Assembly: GCF_029320955.1 (NCBI RefSeq)
Contig: NZ_CP119757.1
Location: forward strand, 248,001-312,000
Length of the DNA: 64,000 nucleotides
Source: Flavobacterium sp. YJ01
GTDB taxonomy: Bacteria > Bacteroidota > Bacteroidia > Flavobacteriales > Flavobacteriaceae
Reading direction: 5' to 3'
Position numbers and translations under genes: made by a program. This document shows, piece after piece, positions 48,393 through 58,364 of the stretch (positions are counted from its first letter, which is position 1; every line of letters starts with the position of its first letter). The notes below the pieces were generated by a model. That model was given only the letters and a program-made list of their open reading frames with translations. It did no database searches and was not told where the DNA came from.

Positions 48393-50774
48393 TCAACTTT
48401 TCTTGGTATAGACAATTTTTGTCTTTCCTATTTTTCCATTGAATGAAAACGGAGCCTGATCGAAATAGTCTAAAGAAACGGGAGAATCTAAATCGGTTCC
48501 AATATCAAAAGTGGCATTTGACGTAAAATGAAGAGACATTGCTGTTGGAACCGTTCCCTGGTCAACTACTGCGCCATTTACTTTTAGTGTTACATTCATC
48601 GAACCGCCAATTTTATCAACGAGCTTCGATTCGACTTCGATTTTTACTTTACCTTTTGGTAATTTATCTTTTGATTTAACTTTAGTTCGCTGGACTTCAA
48701 ACAAATTAAACTCGTAGTTTAAATAGCCATCTTTTACATAACAGGTAACACCACCCGAGAATCCTGCGAGTGCATACAAAACTCCGTTTGCATTTTCAGG
48801 AACTTCTACATCCATTGTTACGATACTGCTTACTTTTCCTAATTTTGGAGCCGCTGATTCTGGCATTCCTTTTATTGGCGTATCAAAAGTCCATTGTGTT
48901 AAAGGAGAAGAAGGCGCATCTTCTGGGTGATAAAGTGCGGTTGACCATAATCCGCCACCAATTGGAAGGTTTTTATTTTTGGCTGATTCTGTTAAAAATA
49001 AAGCTTTCATTTCTTCCAGCTTTTTAGGTTCTTTTGCAGCTAAATCAACTGCCTGCGACCAATCCTGATCCAAATTATATAACTGCCAAGTATCTGTTAA
49101 TGGTGACCATTGTTTAATGCCTTTCGGGATTCCTCCTACCCAAGGTTCTCTTGGTCCTCTTGCACTTGCAAACCATCCGTCTTGATAGATACCACGACTT
49201 GCCATAATATCAAAAAACTGTGTATGACGTGTTCCTTTCGCTTTTGGATCAGTAAAAGTATAAACCATACTAACGCCGTCTAATTCGTCTTGTGGAAAAC
49301 CATTTACTACTTTTGGAACAGGAATTTTGTCGATTTCAAATATAGTCGGCGCAATATCAATTACATGATGAAACTGTGGTCTTGGCGTTTTATCGTGTTT
49401 AATTCCTTTTTTCCATGAAATTGCCATTGGTTGGCGTGTTCCTCCAAAATAAGCGCCCTGCAATTTTGTTCCCTGATACGGCGTACTTGTTGCCCAAGCC
49501 CATCCGGCATTGAACATATTATCTGTTTTTGGTCCACCTAGGACATCTAAACCTCCTAATTCGTTTAAAGCGGCAATATGTTGTTCAATTTTTGTGGGAA
49601 TTGCATTTTGGGCTAATTGTTCGCTGATTGTTCCATTTAAGCCTTCGGCAGACGAACCATTATCGCCCCAGATATAAATGATAATTGTATTGTCAAGTTC
49701 TCCCAGTTTTTCGATTTCGTCAATAACTCTTCCCGCATTAAAATCGGCATGTTCGGCAAAACCCGCCCATATTTCCATAAGACGTCGCTGAAAAGGTTTT
49801 TCTGCTTCTGGAATATTTGCCCATGATGTCATCGATTCTGCTCTTGGCGTAAGCAACGTATTCTGTGGAATCCATCCCAATTCTTTTTGACGTTTAAATA
49901 CTCTTTCGCGGTAAGCGTCCCATCCGTCATTAAATTTGCCTTTGTATTTGTCTGCCCATTCTTTCATTACATGATGTGGGCCGTGAGCTGCTCCAGGTGC
50001 CCAATACACGAAAAAAGGCTTTTCTGGTGCGTATGCTTTTTGTTCGTTTAACCAAAGTATTGCATCATCAGCCAAATCTTCTGATAAATGGTAATAATTA
50101 TGTCCACCAGACGTTTTCGGATGTTCCACATAAGTGGTATTTCGTACCAAAGTAGGTTCATATTGCGAAGCTTCTCCGGCAAGGAAACCATAAAAATATT
50201 CGAATCCGTAACCTGTTGGCCAATAATCGAATGGTCCTTTAGATGTAATTTGTTCTTCGGGCGTATTGTGCCATTTTCCAAATGCTGCGGTATTATAACC
50301 GTAATCTTTTAATATCTCAGCTATTGTTGCAGAACTCTTTGGAATTGTTCCGCTAAAACCATCAAAATCATTTGCAATAGCAGCAATTTGACCGTTGCCC
50401 ACACGAGTATGATTACGTCCTGTAAGCAAAGAAGCACGCGTTGGCGAACACATGGCTGTTGAATGAAAACGATTATATGAAATTCCTGTATTGGCGACTT
50501 TGGACAATGTTGGCGTATTTATTTCTCCGCCATAGGTCGAAGGTGCACCTGGTCCAGCATCATCCATTAATATAATTAAAATATTAGGTGCGTCTGCCGA
50601 GAGATGTTTAGGCTCTGTTCTTTTTTTGTAACTGGATGTTTCAATTGTAACTCCTGCCTGAGATGCAGACGGAGCTGGAGGAAATGGTAAAACATCTTGT
50701 GCGTTTACAAAAAATGAGCTTAAAATAGTTATGCTCAAAAAGAAAATTACCTTATTATATTTTGCAGTTTTCAT
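48393..50774 (-). CDS. type I arylsulfatase 2
   Basis: 793 residues; signal peptide ends FFVNAQ. Metal site ILIILMDDAGPGAPSTYGG; formylglycine motif C109-S-P-T-R, a canonical C-x-P-x-R. C-terminal beta domain with LYALAGFSGGVTCYVKDGYL. It is the tandem paralogue of the downstream gene, from a recent duplication (same mature start QDVLPF and same domain plan). It lies 68 bases after the sulfatase with the altered motif. Confidence 0.92.
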   Translation of the reverse strand: MKTAKYNKVIFFLSITILSSFFVNAQDVLPFPPAPSASQAGVTIETSSYKKRTEPKHLSADAPNILIILMDDAGPGAPSTYGGEINTPTLSKVANTGISYNRFHSTAMCSPTRASLLTGRNHTRVGNGQIAAIANDFDGFSGTIPKSSATIAEILKDYGYNTAAFGKWHNTPEEQITSKGPFDYWPTGYGFEYFYGFLAGEASQYEPTLVRNTTYVEHPKTSGGHNYYHLSEDLADDAILWLNEQKAYAPEKPFFVYWAPGAAHGPHHVMKEWADKYKGKFNDGWDAYRERVFKRQKELGWIPQNTLLTPRAESMTSWANIPEAEKPFQRRLMEIWAGFAEHADFNAGRVIDEIEKLGELDNTIIIYIWGDNGSSAEGLNGTISEQLAQNAIPTKIEQHIAALNELGGLDVLGGPKTDNMFNAGWAWATSTPYQGTKLQGAYFGGTRQPMAISWKKGIKHDKTPRPQFHHVIDIAPTIFEIDKIPVPKVVNGFPQDELDGVSMVYTFTDPKAKGTRHTQFFDIMASRGIYQDGWFASARGPREPWVGGIPKGIKQWSPLTDTWQLYNLDQDWSQAVDLAAKEPKKLEEMKALFLTESAKNKNLPIGGGLWSTALYHPEDAPSSPLTQWTFDTPIKGMPESAAPKLGKVSSIVTMDVEVPENANGVLYALAGFSGGVTCYVKDGYLNYEFNLFEVQRTKVKSKDKLPKGKVKIEVESKLVDKIGGSMNVTLKVNGAVVDQGTVPTAMSLHFTSNATFDIGTDLDSPVSLDYFDQAPFSFNGKIGKTKIVYTKKS

Positions 50775-50842
50775 TACAGACAGTTTATTAATTGAGTTTA
50801 TATTTTTCTTAATAAGCTACAATATGGATGCAAAAAAAAAAA

Positions 50843-53224
50843 TTAAGATTTTAAATTCACAATAACTTTTTCTATACTGCCTTGAAATTTAAACGGAACT
50901 TCATAATCTCTTGTTACAGGCGTTCCAAAATCTTCACCAACATCTAAGGTTTCATCTGATGAAAATCTTTTGGGAACAGTTCTAGGAATATCTCCTTTTG
51001 CAACTTCCTTGCTATCAACCAATATGGTAACTTTAGCAGCTTTACCTCCGCCTCCGCCTGCATAGTCGAAATTCATTACAATGGTATGTTTACCAGCTGT
51101 TAAGGGAGTTGGAGATTGTATTGTCCATTTGTGATTTGGATAATGAGAAAAAGCGTATGAGAAAGTTGGTTTTCCTTTTAAAAGCATTAGTGCTGTTCCT
51201 CCAAAATAACCTCCTTGTGTGATTATCATTCCTTCGTCTCCTGATTTCACTTCAATATCTGCTTTTATACTGTAGGATGTATTTTTCATATTTGGAGCCA
51301 TACCTTCCGTAATACGTGAAGATCCTTGATGATATATAAATTCGTTTCTTCCTTTATTAAAATTAGGTCTGTTTTCTGGATTTAATCTTTCAATATATCT
51401 ATCATCTAACGGATAAACTTCGTATTTAGATGCTTCTTTATTGAATTCGTCCTGCAACTCTTTTAATTTCTTCGGATTTTTAGCCGCAATATCATTAGTT
51501 TGAGAAAAATCGGTATTTAGATCATATAGTTCCCATTTGTAATCATTTACAGGATCTTTTGATGCCGGATGATTTCCTTCCCATGGTAATATTTTGGGTG
51601 TAGTACTTGCAATCCAACCATCTTTATAAATAGCTCTGTTTCCTATAATTTCAAAATATTGAGTGGTATGTTTTTCTGGAGCTTTGGCACTATCAAAAGT
51701 ATATTCAATACTTGTACCTGCCATAGGTTCTTGCACAAAACCGTCAACACTTTTGGGAACTGGAAGCGTAGCTGCTTCTAAAATTGTAGGCACTATATCT
51801 GTAATATGGGTAAACTGACTACGAATTTGTCCTGTTTGTTTGATTTTAGCAGGCCAAGAAATGACCATTCCTGTGCGGCTTCCGCCTAAATGCGAAGCAA
51901 TTTTTTTATCCCATTGATATGGTGTATTCATAGCGTGTGCCCAGCTTTGCGAATAATGTTCTGCCATCCACGGGCCTCCAAAATTATCTATGTTTTTTAA
52001 CATAAATTCTTCTGTGTCTACCTCTCCGTTTACCATAATTCCGATTTCGCTGGTAAGTCCATGACCAGTTGGATCTTCGGCACTAGCTCCGTTATCACCC
52101 ATAATGTAAATTATCAAAGTATTATCAAGTTCTCCCATATCTTTTATGGATTGGATCACTCGTCCTATCTGATAGTCACTATAAGCTAATTGAGCTGCAT
52201 AAACCTCCATTTCTCTTGCTACGATTTTTTTCATATTCGGGCTTAAAGCATCCCATTTTTGATATTCACTTGGCGTTGGTGCCAGTTTTGCATCTTTTGG
52301 TATGATTCCCATTGCTTTTTGCTTTTCAAAGGTCATTTGACGCTGTTTTTCAAAACCATAATCAAATTTGCCCTTAAACTTTTCGATCCAATCTTTGGGT
52401 GCCTGATGCGGAGCATGAGCAGTTCCAGGAGTGTAATAAACAAAGAAAGGTTTATTTGGCGATACTGATTTTTGAGTCTGAATCCAATTAATTGCCTTGT
52501 TGGCTAAATCTTTGTCTAAAATATAGTTTTCATCTACTTTTCCATCGACAATATAAGGATCTACAGGTTTTGTATTCTGCATAAGAGCAGGTCTAAACTG
52601 GTGTGCATCTGCTCCTAAAAAACCATAGAAATATTCAAATCCTAAACCCGTAGGCCATAAATTGAAAGGTCCTGCAGGGCTGGTCTGCCAATCTGGAACA
52701 TTATGATTTTTACCAAACCATGAAGTTCCATAACCATTATCGGTCAGGATTTTTCCAATTGATGCCACACTTCTTGGTACTAAACTGTTATATCCAGGAT
52801 ATGGAGTTGAAAATTCCATAATAATACCTGTTGCTGCCGTATGATGATTTCTTCCAGTAATTAATGCTGCTCTTGAAGAAGAGCAAACTGCTGTAGTATG
52901 GAAACGGTTATACGTTAAACCATTTTTAGCTAAATTGTCAAAAACCGGAGTTGGTATTGGTCCTCCAAAAGTAGAAGTTGCACCATATCCAACATCATCA
53001 ATCATAATTAGTAAAACATTTGGTGCTCCATCGGGAGCACTAATTTCTTTGGGCCATTCGATTGGATCAGAATCTTTAATTGTGGGTGCAATTTTTCCTG
53101 TTTTCTGGTAAGGTTCAATAGGCAACACTGTTCTGTCAGGCCATGCATTAGACTGTTGTGCATTAACTAAGTTTATTGAAATTAGAAAAACCAGTCTGAT
53201 AAAGTATTTGCTTAGAGGTTTCAT
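50843..53224 (-). CDS. type I sulfatase 3 with altered maturation motif (CSSSR)
   Basis: 793 residues; signal peptide ends LVNAQ. Catalytic domain with NVLLIMIDDVGYGATSTFGG. The maturation motif, at 52871-52885, reads C114-S-S-S-R: the proline of C-x-P-x-R is replaced by serine (codon TCT). Formylglycine-generating enzyme depends strongly on that proline, so this protein may be poorly matured or inactive, although the rest of the domain, including the GRNHH after the motif, looks intact. It heads a three-sulfatase operon just downstream of the palindromic operator at 53290-53323. Confidence 0.9.
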   Translation of the reverse strand: MKPLSKYFIRLVFLISINLVNAQQSNAWPDRTVLPIEPYQKTGKIAPTIKDSDPIEWPKEISAPDGAPNVLLIMIDDVGYGATSTFGGPIPTPVFDNLAKNGLTYNRFHTTAVCSSSRAALITGRNHHTAATGIIMEFSTPYPGYNSLVPRSVASIGKILTDNGYGTSWFGKNHNVPDWQTSPAGPFNLWPTGLGFEYFYGFLGADAHQFRPALMQNTKPVDPYIVDGKVDENYILDKDLANKAINWIQTQKSVSPNKPFFVYYTPGTAHAPHQAPKDWIEKFKGKFDYGFEKQRQMTFEKQKAMGIIPKDAKLAPTPSEYQKWDALSPNMKKIVAREMEVYAAQLAYSDYQIGRVIQSIKDMGELDNTLIIYIMGDNGASAEDPTGHGLTSEIGIMVNGEVDTEEFMLKNIDNFGGPWMAEHYSQSWAHAMNTPYQWDKKIASHLGGSRTGMVISWPAKIKQTGQIRSQFTHITDIVPTILEAATLPVPKSVDGFVQEPMAGTSIEYTFDSAKAPEKHTTQYFEIIGNRAIYKDGWIASTTPKILPWEGNHPASKDPVNDYKWELYDLNTDFSQTNDIAAKNPKKLKELQDEFNKEASKYEVYPLDDRYIERLNPENRPNFNKGRNEFIYHQGSSRITEGMAPNMKNTSYSIKADIEVKSGDEGMIITQGGYFGGTALMLLKGKPTFSYAFSHYPNHKWTIQSPTPLTAGKHTIVMNFDYAGGGGGKAAKVTILVDSKEVAKGDIPRTVPKRFSSDETLDVGEDFGTPVTRDYEVPFKFQGSIEKVIVNLKS

Positions 53225-53289
53225 GTTTGTTTTATTTTAGAGAATAAAATTAAGTACGAAAAACGGAACTGAAGAAGATATACGATAGC

Positions 53290-53323
53290 AAACATGTTGC
53301 AAATTATAATTTGCAACATGTTT
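53290..53323. promoter_or_regulatory. sulfatase-regulon operator 1 (perfect 34-bp palindrome)
   Basis: 17-bp arms, no spacer, every base paired; core CAAATTATAATTTG. It lies 66 bases upstream of sulfatase 3. It shares its core with operators 2 and 3. A possible -7 box TAATTTTA lies at 53245-53252 on the minus strand. Confidence 0.75.
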
Positions 53324-53355
53324 ATGATTTACAGATAATAAATACTATTAAAATA

Positions 53356-53397
53356 TAAAAAGGAAAATCCTTCTTTATCGAAGGGTTTTCCTTTTTT
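53356..53397. terminator. terminator of sulfatase 4
   Basis: GGAAAATCCTTC pairs with GAAGGGTTTTCC (one G-T pair), flanked by A-run and T-run; it ends the two-sulfatase operon above it. Confidence 0.85.
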
Positions 53398-53425
53398 ATG
53401 AAATCAAGCAATCTTTTAAAAATTA

Positions 53426-55003
53426 CTATTCAGCACCTGGTTTCTTTAAACCGATGTCTTTCATTGGATATTTTTGATAAGTAGATAGGTGTGCTGCTAT
53501 CAATTGCATAACACCTGGAATTCCCCATTCGAAATAACGGTGTCCCTGACTCAATTGTTCTTTTGGGTCTGCATAAATATTATAAACCCACGGACTCATT
53601 CCGATACTTTGAATAGTAGACTGATCTAGATTTCTTCTTGTAGCCGAAGTATTAAAAACATTCATATGTACTTTGTATTCCTGCCAGCGAATAGCCATAA
53701 ATTTTGTTTCTGAATACATGAAAACCGCATTTCTATTTGATACTCCTTTATCAGACAAAAAAAATGATAATTGGTCTACTCCATCAATATAATTGGACGA
53801 CGGAATTTTATCTAATACTCCTGCTGCTGAAAGAGACGTATTAAACATATCGCAAATATCAAATAATCCATCGCTTATGCGTCCCGGAGCAATCATGCCT
53901 TTCCAGTATGCGATTCCTGGTACTCTTACTCCGCCTTCCCAAGTTGTTCCTTTTCCTCCTCTAAACGGTGTGTAACCGCCATCTGGCCAAACATCTTCGT
54001 TAGGACCGTTATCTGAAGTAAGGAATACTAATGTATTTTCATCGATTTTTAAATCCTGTAAAAGTTTCATCAATCTTCCCACAATATCATCAACTTCTAC
54101 AATGGCATCTTTGTATGGAATTGCAGCTGGACTTTTTCCTTTATAACCTTCAGATACGTAGTTATCGTTATGTACTTTCGAAAAAGAATGAATTAAATAA
54201 AATGGTTTATTTTCTTTTACCGAACGTTTGATAAAATCTTCACTGTAATTGGCAAAGACCTGATCTACTTTTGATAATTCCTCAATAGTCGAAATTGGCT
54301 GTACAACCTTATTTTCTTCTCCTTTTTTGCCAGTTAGAATATTTTGATTTACCATTTTTTTAACCGCATTTAATCGGTCTGGTTTATTAATTAAATCTGG
54401 ATAAATCCACTCGTTTACCAACTGCGCATATTCTGACTGAACAGAACCAAATCCAAGCCATTCATCATAACCAACTTCATTAGGAAGACTTCCTTTGCTT
54501 TCTCCTAAATGCCATTTTCCAGAAATAGCCGATTTATAACCATTTTGAGAAAGTATTTTTGCCGTTGTATTTTCAGAAGCCCACGGATTTACTTTAGGAT
54601 TTTCTCCTGTCAAAGTTGGTCTTGTTAAACCTGATCTTGCTGGAATTCTTCCTGTCATAATAGCAGCGCGACTTGGTGTACAAGTTGGCTGTGCATAAGT
54701 CGAAGTCAATTGAAGTCCGTCGTGAGCTAATTTATCCATGTTTGGCGTTGGTGCGCCGATTGCTACACCTCCACCATAAACACCAATATCTCCATAACCC
54801 ATATCATCAATAAGAATTATCAGAATATTAGGTTTCTTTTTCAATTTGCTCATTTTATCCTTCATCTCTTTATCCTGATCTGGATGTGGAATTGCCGGTT
54901 CTAGATAATCTTTTACCTTAACGGTTGGGTTAAAATAATTTTGCTGTGCGCTGATTTCAGTAGCAAAAGCTAAAACAATGAATAAAACAATGTAATTTCT
55001 CAT
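53426..55003 (-). CDS. type I sulfatase 4 (compact, 525 aa)
   Basis: 525 residues; signal peptide ends EISAQ. It lacks the C-terminal beta domain of its neighbours. Metal site ILIILIDDMGYGDIGVYGGG, formylglycine motif C108-T-P-S-R followed by AAIMTGRIPARSG, AISGKWHLG and VFLTSDNGP: the classical arylsulfatase A-like set. It follows sulfatase 5 by 55 bases and ends the operon. A different sub-family from the large ones, so it likely acts on another sulfate ester. Confidence 0.93.
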   Translation of the reverse strand: MRNYIVLFIVLAFATEISAQQNYFNPTVKVKDYLEPAIPHPDQDKEMKDKMSKLKKKPNILIILIDDMGYGDIGVYGGGVAIGAPTPNMDKLAHDGLQLTSTYAQPTCTPSRAAIMTGRIPARSGLTRPTLTGENPKVNPWASENTTAKILSQNGYKSAISGKWHLGESKGSLPNEVGYDEWLGFGSVQSEYAQLVNEWIYPDLINKPDRLNAVKKMVNQNILTGKKGEENKVVQPISTIEELSKVDQVFANYSEDFIKRSVKENKPFYLIHSFSKVHNDNYVSEGYKGKSPAAIPYKDAIVEVDDIVGRLMKLLQDLKIDENTLVFLTSDNGPNEDVWPDGGYTPFRGGKGTTWEGGVRVPGIAYWKGMIAPGRISDGLFDICDMFNTSLSAAGVLDKIPSSNYIDGVDQLSFFLSDKGVSNRNAVFMYSETKFMAIRWQEYKVHMNVFNTSATRRNLDQSTIQSIGMSPWVYNIYADPKEQLSQGHRYFEWGIPGVMQLIAAHLSTYQKYPMKDIGLKKPGAE

Positions 55004-55058
55004 AATTCTTTATTTATCATAATATTTTTATTTATAATTCCCCATTTACAATTAATAA

Positions 55059-57431
55059 TTATTTCAAGTCAATATTCACTTTATCAATTATTCCCGTAAA
55101 CTTGAATGGAGGTTTATACGATTTTGCGACAGGAGATCCTGAATCTTCACCAATTCCGAACGTATCAATTCCGAAACGGGCTGCAACTGTTTTATCGATT
55201 CGTCCTTCGCCAACTAATTTATCGTTGATATAAAGTTTACCAATTCCTCCTTTTCCTGTTCCTCCGCCATCATAAGTAAAATCAAATCGTACGGTACTTT
55301 TTCCAATCGGAAGGGATTCTTTTGAGGTGATTACGTAACGCGCATCATCAAAATAATTATAATGATAAACGAGTTTTCCATTTTGAACATACAAAGCAAA
55401 TCCCGCCGAACTTCCGCCAGATGCCACAATAATACCGCTGTCTGACTTCGATTTCAGTTCAACTTCAGCTGTAATACTATGTGATTTATTTTTGGTATTT
55501 GGTGATGCTGTTTCAGCCAGTCTTGTTGCTCCTGCGTAAAAAGTAAAATGTTTTCGTTTAGGATCTGAAGGCGTAGGTTTTGGCGAAATTAATCTTCCTG
55601 TACCTCTATCATCCAAAGGATAAACATTGTATTTTTTCGCTTCTTCATCAAAAATGGCTTTCAATTCTTTTACTTTTTCAGGATATTTTTTAGCCAAATC
55701 AACAGATTCACTATAATCTTCGTCAATATTATAAAGTTCCCATTTATCTTTATCCCAATTTCCTGGTGCATAATCCTGTCTCCAAGGGAAAGTATGTTGA
55801 GTTGCCGCTACCCAACCATTATCATAAATAGCGCGGTTGCTGAAAACCTCAAAATATTGTCTGGTTCTAACTGGTTTCGCATTTTTATCTGTAAAAGTCG
55901 ATAAGAAAGAAACCCCGTCCATAGGTTTTTGCTCTACACCGTCAACCGTTTTTGGCGCTGGCAAATGAGAAGCATCAAGAACCGTAGGAAGCACATCTAT
56001 TAAATGCACAAACTGGCTACGCATTCCGCCTTTGTCTTTTATAACTTTTGGCCAGCTTACAACCATTGGATTTCGGCTTCCGCCAAAGTGAGATGCTACT
56101 TGTTTTACCCACTGGAAAGGAGCATTTCCTGCCCAAGCCCAGCCTACAGGATAATGCGGTTCTGTATCTGGATCTCCAATTTGATCAATATGTTTCATGT
56201 TATCTGCCAAAGGAGTAGCGATTCCACTTAATGCTTTTACTTCATTAATTGTTCCGTCCATTCCTCCTTCAGAACTTGCACCGTTATCTCCAACAATATA
56301 AAATATCAAAGTATTATCCGCATCTGGAAGTTTACTGATTGCCTCTAAAAGTCGTCCCGTTTCATGATCTGCAAACGAAAGATAGCCTGCATAATTTTCC
56401 ATTAATTTTGCAAAAAGTTTTTTCTGATCTGCCGAAAGCTTATCCCAAGGCGTAACCCAGTCTGGTCTTGGAGTAAGTTTTGTTCCTTTTGGAATAATTC
56501 CCATTTTTAACTGACGCTCGTAAGTTTCTTGTCTTACCGCATCCCAGCCTTTATCAAACTGACCTTTAAATTTATCACGCCATTCTTTTGGTGCGTGATG
56601 CGGCGCGTGTGCTGCTCCCGGAGCAAAATACATCATAACCGGTTTTTGAGGTGCAACAGATTTACTGTATTCCAGCCAATTGATTGCTCTATCTGTCATA
56701 TCCGTCATAAAATGATAACCTTGTTCTGGAGATTTATCTGGTTCTACAGCTTTGGTATTTTCAAAAAGAACTGGATAATACTGATGTGTTTCTCCACCAA
56801 TAAATCCATAGAAATAATCGAAGCCTAAACCTGTCGGCCAACGGTCAAATGGTCCCGTAATACTGCTTTCCCAATCTGGGGTATTATGATTTTTACCAAA
56901 CCAGCTGGTGCTATATCCATTTCCTTTTAAAATTCTTCCTGAGGTTGCAGTTGTTTTAGGAATCATACAATTGTAACTCGGATATCCTGTCGCCCATTCG
57001 GCTAAGAAACCTGAACCCGCATTATGATGATTTCTTCCTGTCAGCAAAGCAGCACGTGAAGGTCCGCAGATTGCAGTTGTGTGAAAGCGGTTGTATTTTA
57101 AACCATTTGCGGCAAGCTTATCCAATTCTGGCGTAGGAACAGGGCCTCCAAAAGTGCTTACTTGACCGAAACCAACATCATCTAAAAGAATAATTATGAC
57201 ATTTGGCGCTCCCTGCGGAGGTGTAACCAATTTTGGCCATTCTTCTTTTGAATCTTTATAGGTTTCTCCAATTTTACCGCCAAAAGGAGGTTCAGGTATT
57301 GGAAGTGTTGTACGGTCTAATTCTCCGGAATCCGTTTTTTCTGTTACAGAATCTGTTTTCTGAGATTGATTGCAGCTGAAAAGAAATACAGCTAAAATTA
57401 AGAGCAGTTTTGGACTAATAAGAGACTTCAT
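55059..57431 (-). CDS. type I arylsulfatase 5 (lipoprotein)
   Basis: 790 residues with lipobox LFSC ([20 protein letters not shown], Cys20): a membrane-anchored lipoprotein, unlike the other large sulfatases here. Metal site [19 protein letters not shown], formylglycine motif C122-G-P-S-R, and C-terminal beta domain with [21 protein letters not shown]. It heads a two-gene operon with sulfatase 4, downstream of operator 2. Confidence 0.93.
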   Translation of the reverse strand: MKSLISPKLLLILAVFLFSCNQSQKTDSVTEKTDSGELDRTTLPIPEPPFGGKIGETYKDSKEEWPKLVTPPQGAPNVIIILLDDVGFGQVSTFGGPVPTPELDKLAANGLKYNRFHTTAICGPSRAALLTGRNHHNAGSGFLAEWATGYPSYNCMIPKTTATSGRILKGNGYSTSWFGKNHNTPDWESSITGPFDRWPTGLGFDYFYGFIGGETHQYYPVLFENTKAVEPDKSPEQGYHFMTDMTDRAINWLEYSKSVAPQKPVMMYFAPGAAHAPHHAPKEWRDKFKGQFDKGWDAVRQETYERQLKMGIIPKGTKLTPRPDWVTPWDKLSADQKKLFAKLMENYAGYLSFADHETGRLLEAISKLPDADNTLIFYIVGDNGASSEGGMDGTINEVKALSGIATPLADNMKHIDQIGDPDTEPHYPVGWAWAGNAPFQWVKQVASHFGGSRNPMVVSWPKVIKDKGGMRSQFVHLIDVLPTVLDASHLPAPKTVDGVEQKPMDGVSFLSTFTDKNAKPVRTRQYFEVFSNRAIYDNGWVAATQHTFPWRQDYAPGNWDKDKWELYNIDEDYSESVDLAKKYPEKVKELKAIFDEEAKKYNVYPLDDRGTGRLISPKPTPSDPKRKHFTFYAGATRLAETASPNTKNKSHSITAEVELKSKSDSGIIVASGGSSAGFALYVQNGKLVYHYNYFDDARYVITSKESLPIGKSTVRFDFTYDGGGTGKGGIGKLYINDKLVGEGRIDKTVAARFGIDTFGIGEDSGSPVAKSYKPPFKFTGIIDKVNIDLK

Positions 57432-57494
57432 ATTTCTAAGATTTTGTGATAAGCACTAAATTACAAACATGCGTATTACAAAATCTTTTAATGA

Positions 57495-57518
57495 TGTTGC
57501 AGATTATAATTTGAAACA
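57495..57518. promoter_or_regulatory. sulfatase-regulon operator 2
   Basis: 12-bp arms with two mismatches around ATTATAAT (TGTTGCAGATTATAATTTG, then AAACA). It lies 64 bases upstream of sulfatase 5. The following bases AACAAAGTTTTCTA are also present beside operator 3. Confidence 0.7.
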
Positions 57519-57576
57519 AAGTTTTCTAAAATTTCAAACTCTATTTGGACAGTCAAGCCTTTTTCTTATTACAAAA

Positions 57577-57604
57577 AAAGCCTTTACAAATTTGTAAAGG
57601 CTTT
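57577..57604. terminator. terminator of the LLM/MEDS genes
   Basis: A perfect 14-bp inverted repeat with no spacer (AAAGCCTTTACAAA and its complement), preceded by A residues; it ends transcription from the right. Confidence 0.75.
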
Positions 57605-57671
57605 GATTTCATATTGAGGAATCCTAACTAAAATAGTACATCTGAACTATGATGAAAAGTAAAAGAATACT

Positions 57672-58310
57672 TTAGCATTTGAGTGAACTCGATCGAAAAT
57701 CTGAAACACTTGAAATAAAATCCAATGGTTCCATATAATTAAGATTTTTTGTAATTTTTCCGTTCTTAATAACGTACGGATGTGTAAGCAAAATATCTCT
57801 AAGAGCACTTTGACTAAAACTACTAACATCGTACATACAAATCAGCGAACAAGAATGTTTTGGAGTTAGAAAATTAAGGCTTGCCTCGTATTCAAGAAGT
57901 TCATCAGTACCAGGCAGGTTTTTTAGCGCCCATACCATATCTCCGCAAGCTCTAACGCTATCATAACCGCCTCTTTCTGCAGATAATAAAGTCTTTTCGA
58001 GCATATTATACATCTTTTCTGCGGCAAACTCACCATCCTTTATATAGGTGTCTTCAGAAGCAAGAACTTCCAATTGACCAGTAGACAGTTTTTCTGCAAT
58101 GGATATACCATTTTCTGCTAGACAGCGACAATGTTCACCATGACGATTTCCTTCTAGTATATTAATAACTTTATCATTTGCATTTAAACCTTCCAAAATA
58201 TAAGGAATAATTACCTCATATTGCTGTTCTCTGGAATCAAAAAAACCGCAAATGTGCATTGGAGCCGATAATGATTCTCCACATACTGAAAATGGCTTCT
58301 GTTTATTCAT
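57672..58310 (-). CDS. MEDS-domain protein (DcmR-like sensory domain)
   Basis: 212 residues, almost all one MEDS domain: MHICGFFDSREQQYEVIIPY, GLNANDKVINILEG, RACGDMVWALKNLPG and CSLICMYD. MEDS domains occur in DcmR-type regulators and beside sensor kinases, binding small hydrocarbon-derived ligands. No DNA-binding domain is attached, so it would need a partner. It sits directly behind the LLM monooxygenase within the sulfatase island. A TATATTTG on the minus strand at 58315-58322 lies only 5 bases before the ATG. Confidence 0.85.
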   Translation of the reverse strand: MNKQKPFSVCGESLSAPMHICGFFDSREQQYEVIIPYILEGLNANDKVINILEGNRHGEHCRCLAENGISIAEKLSTGQLEVLASEDTYIKDGEFAAEKMYNMLEKTLLSAERGGYDSVRACGDMVWALKNLPGTDELLEYEASLNFLTPKHSCSLICMYDVSSFSQSALRDILLTHPYVIKNGKITKNLNYMEPLDFISSVSDFRSSSLKC

Positions 58311-58364
58311 ACATCAAATATATGCAATTAATTGTCTTTAACACACTTTCTATAAGCTAAAGTT

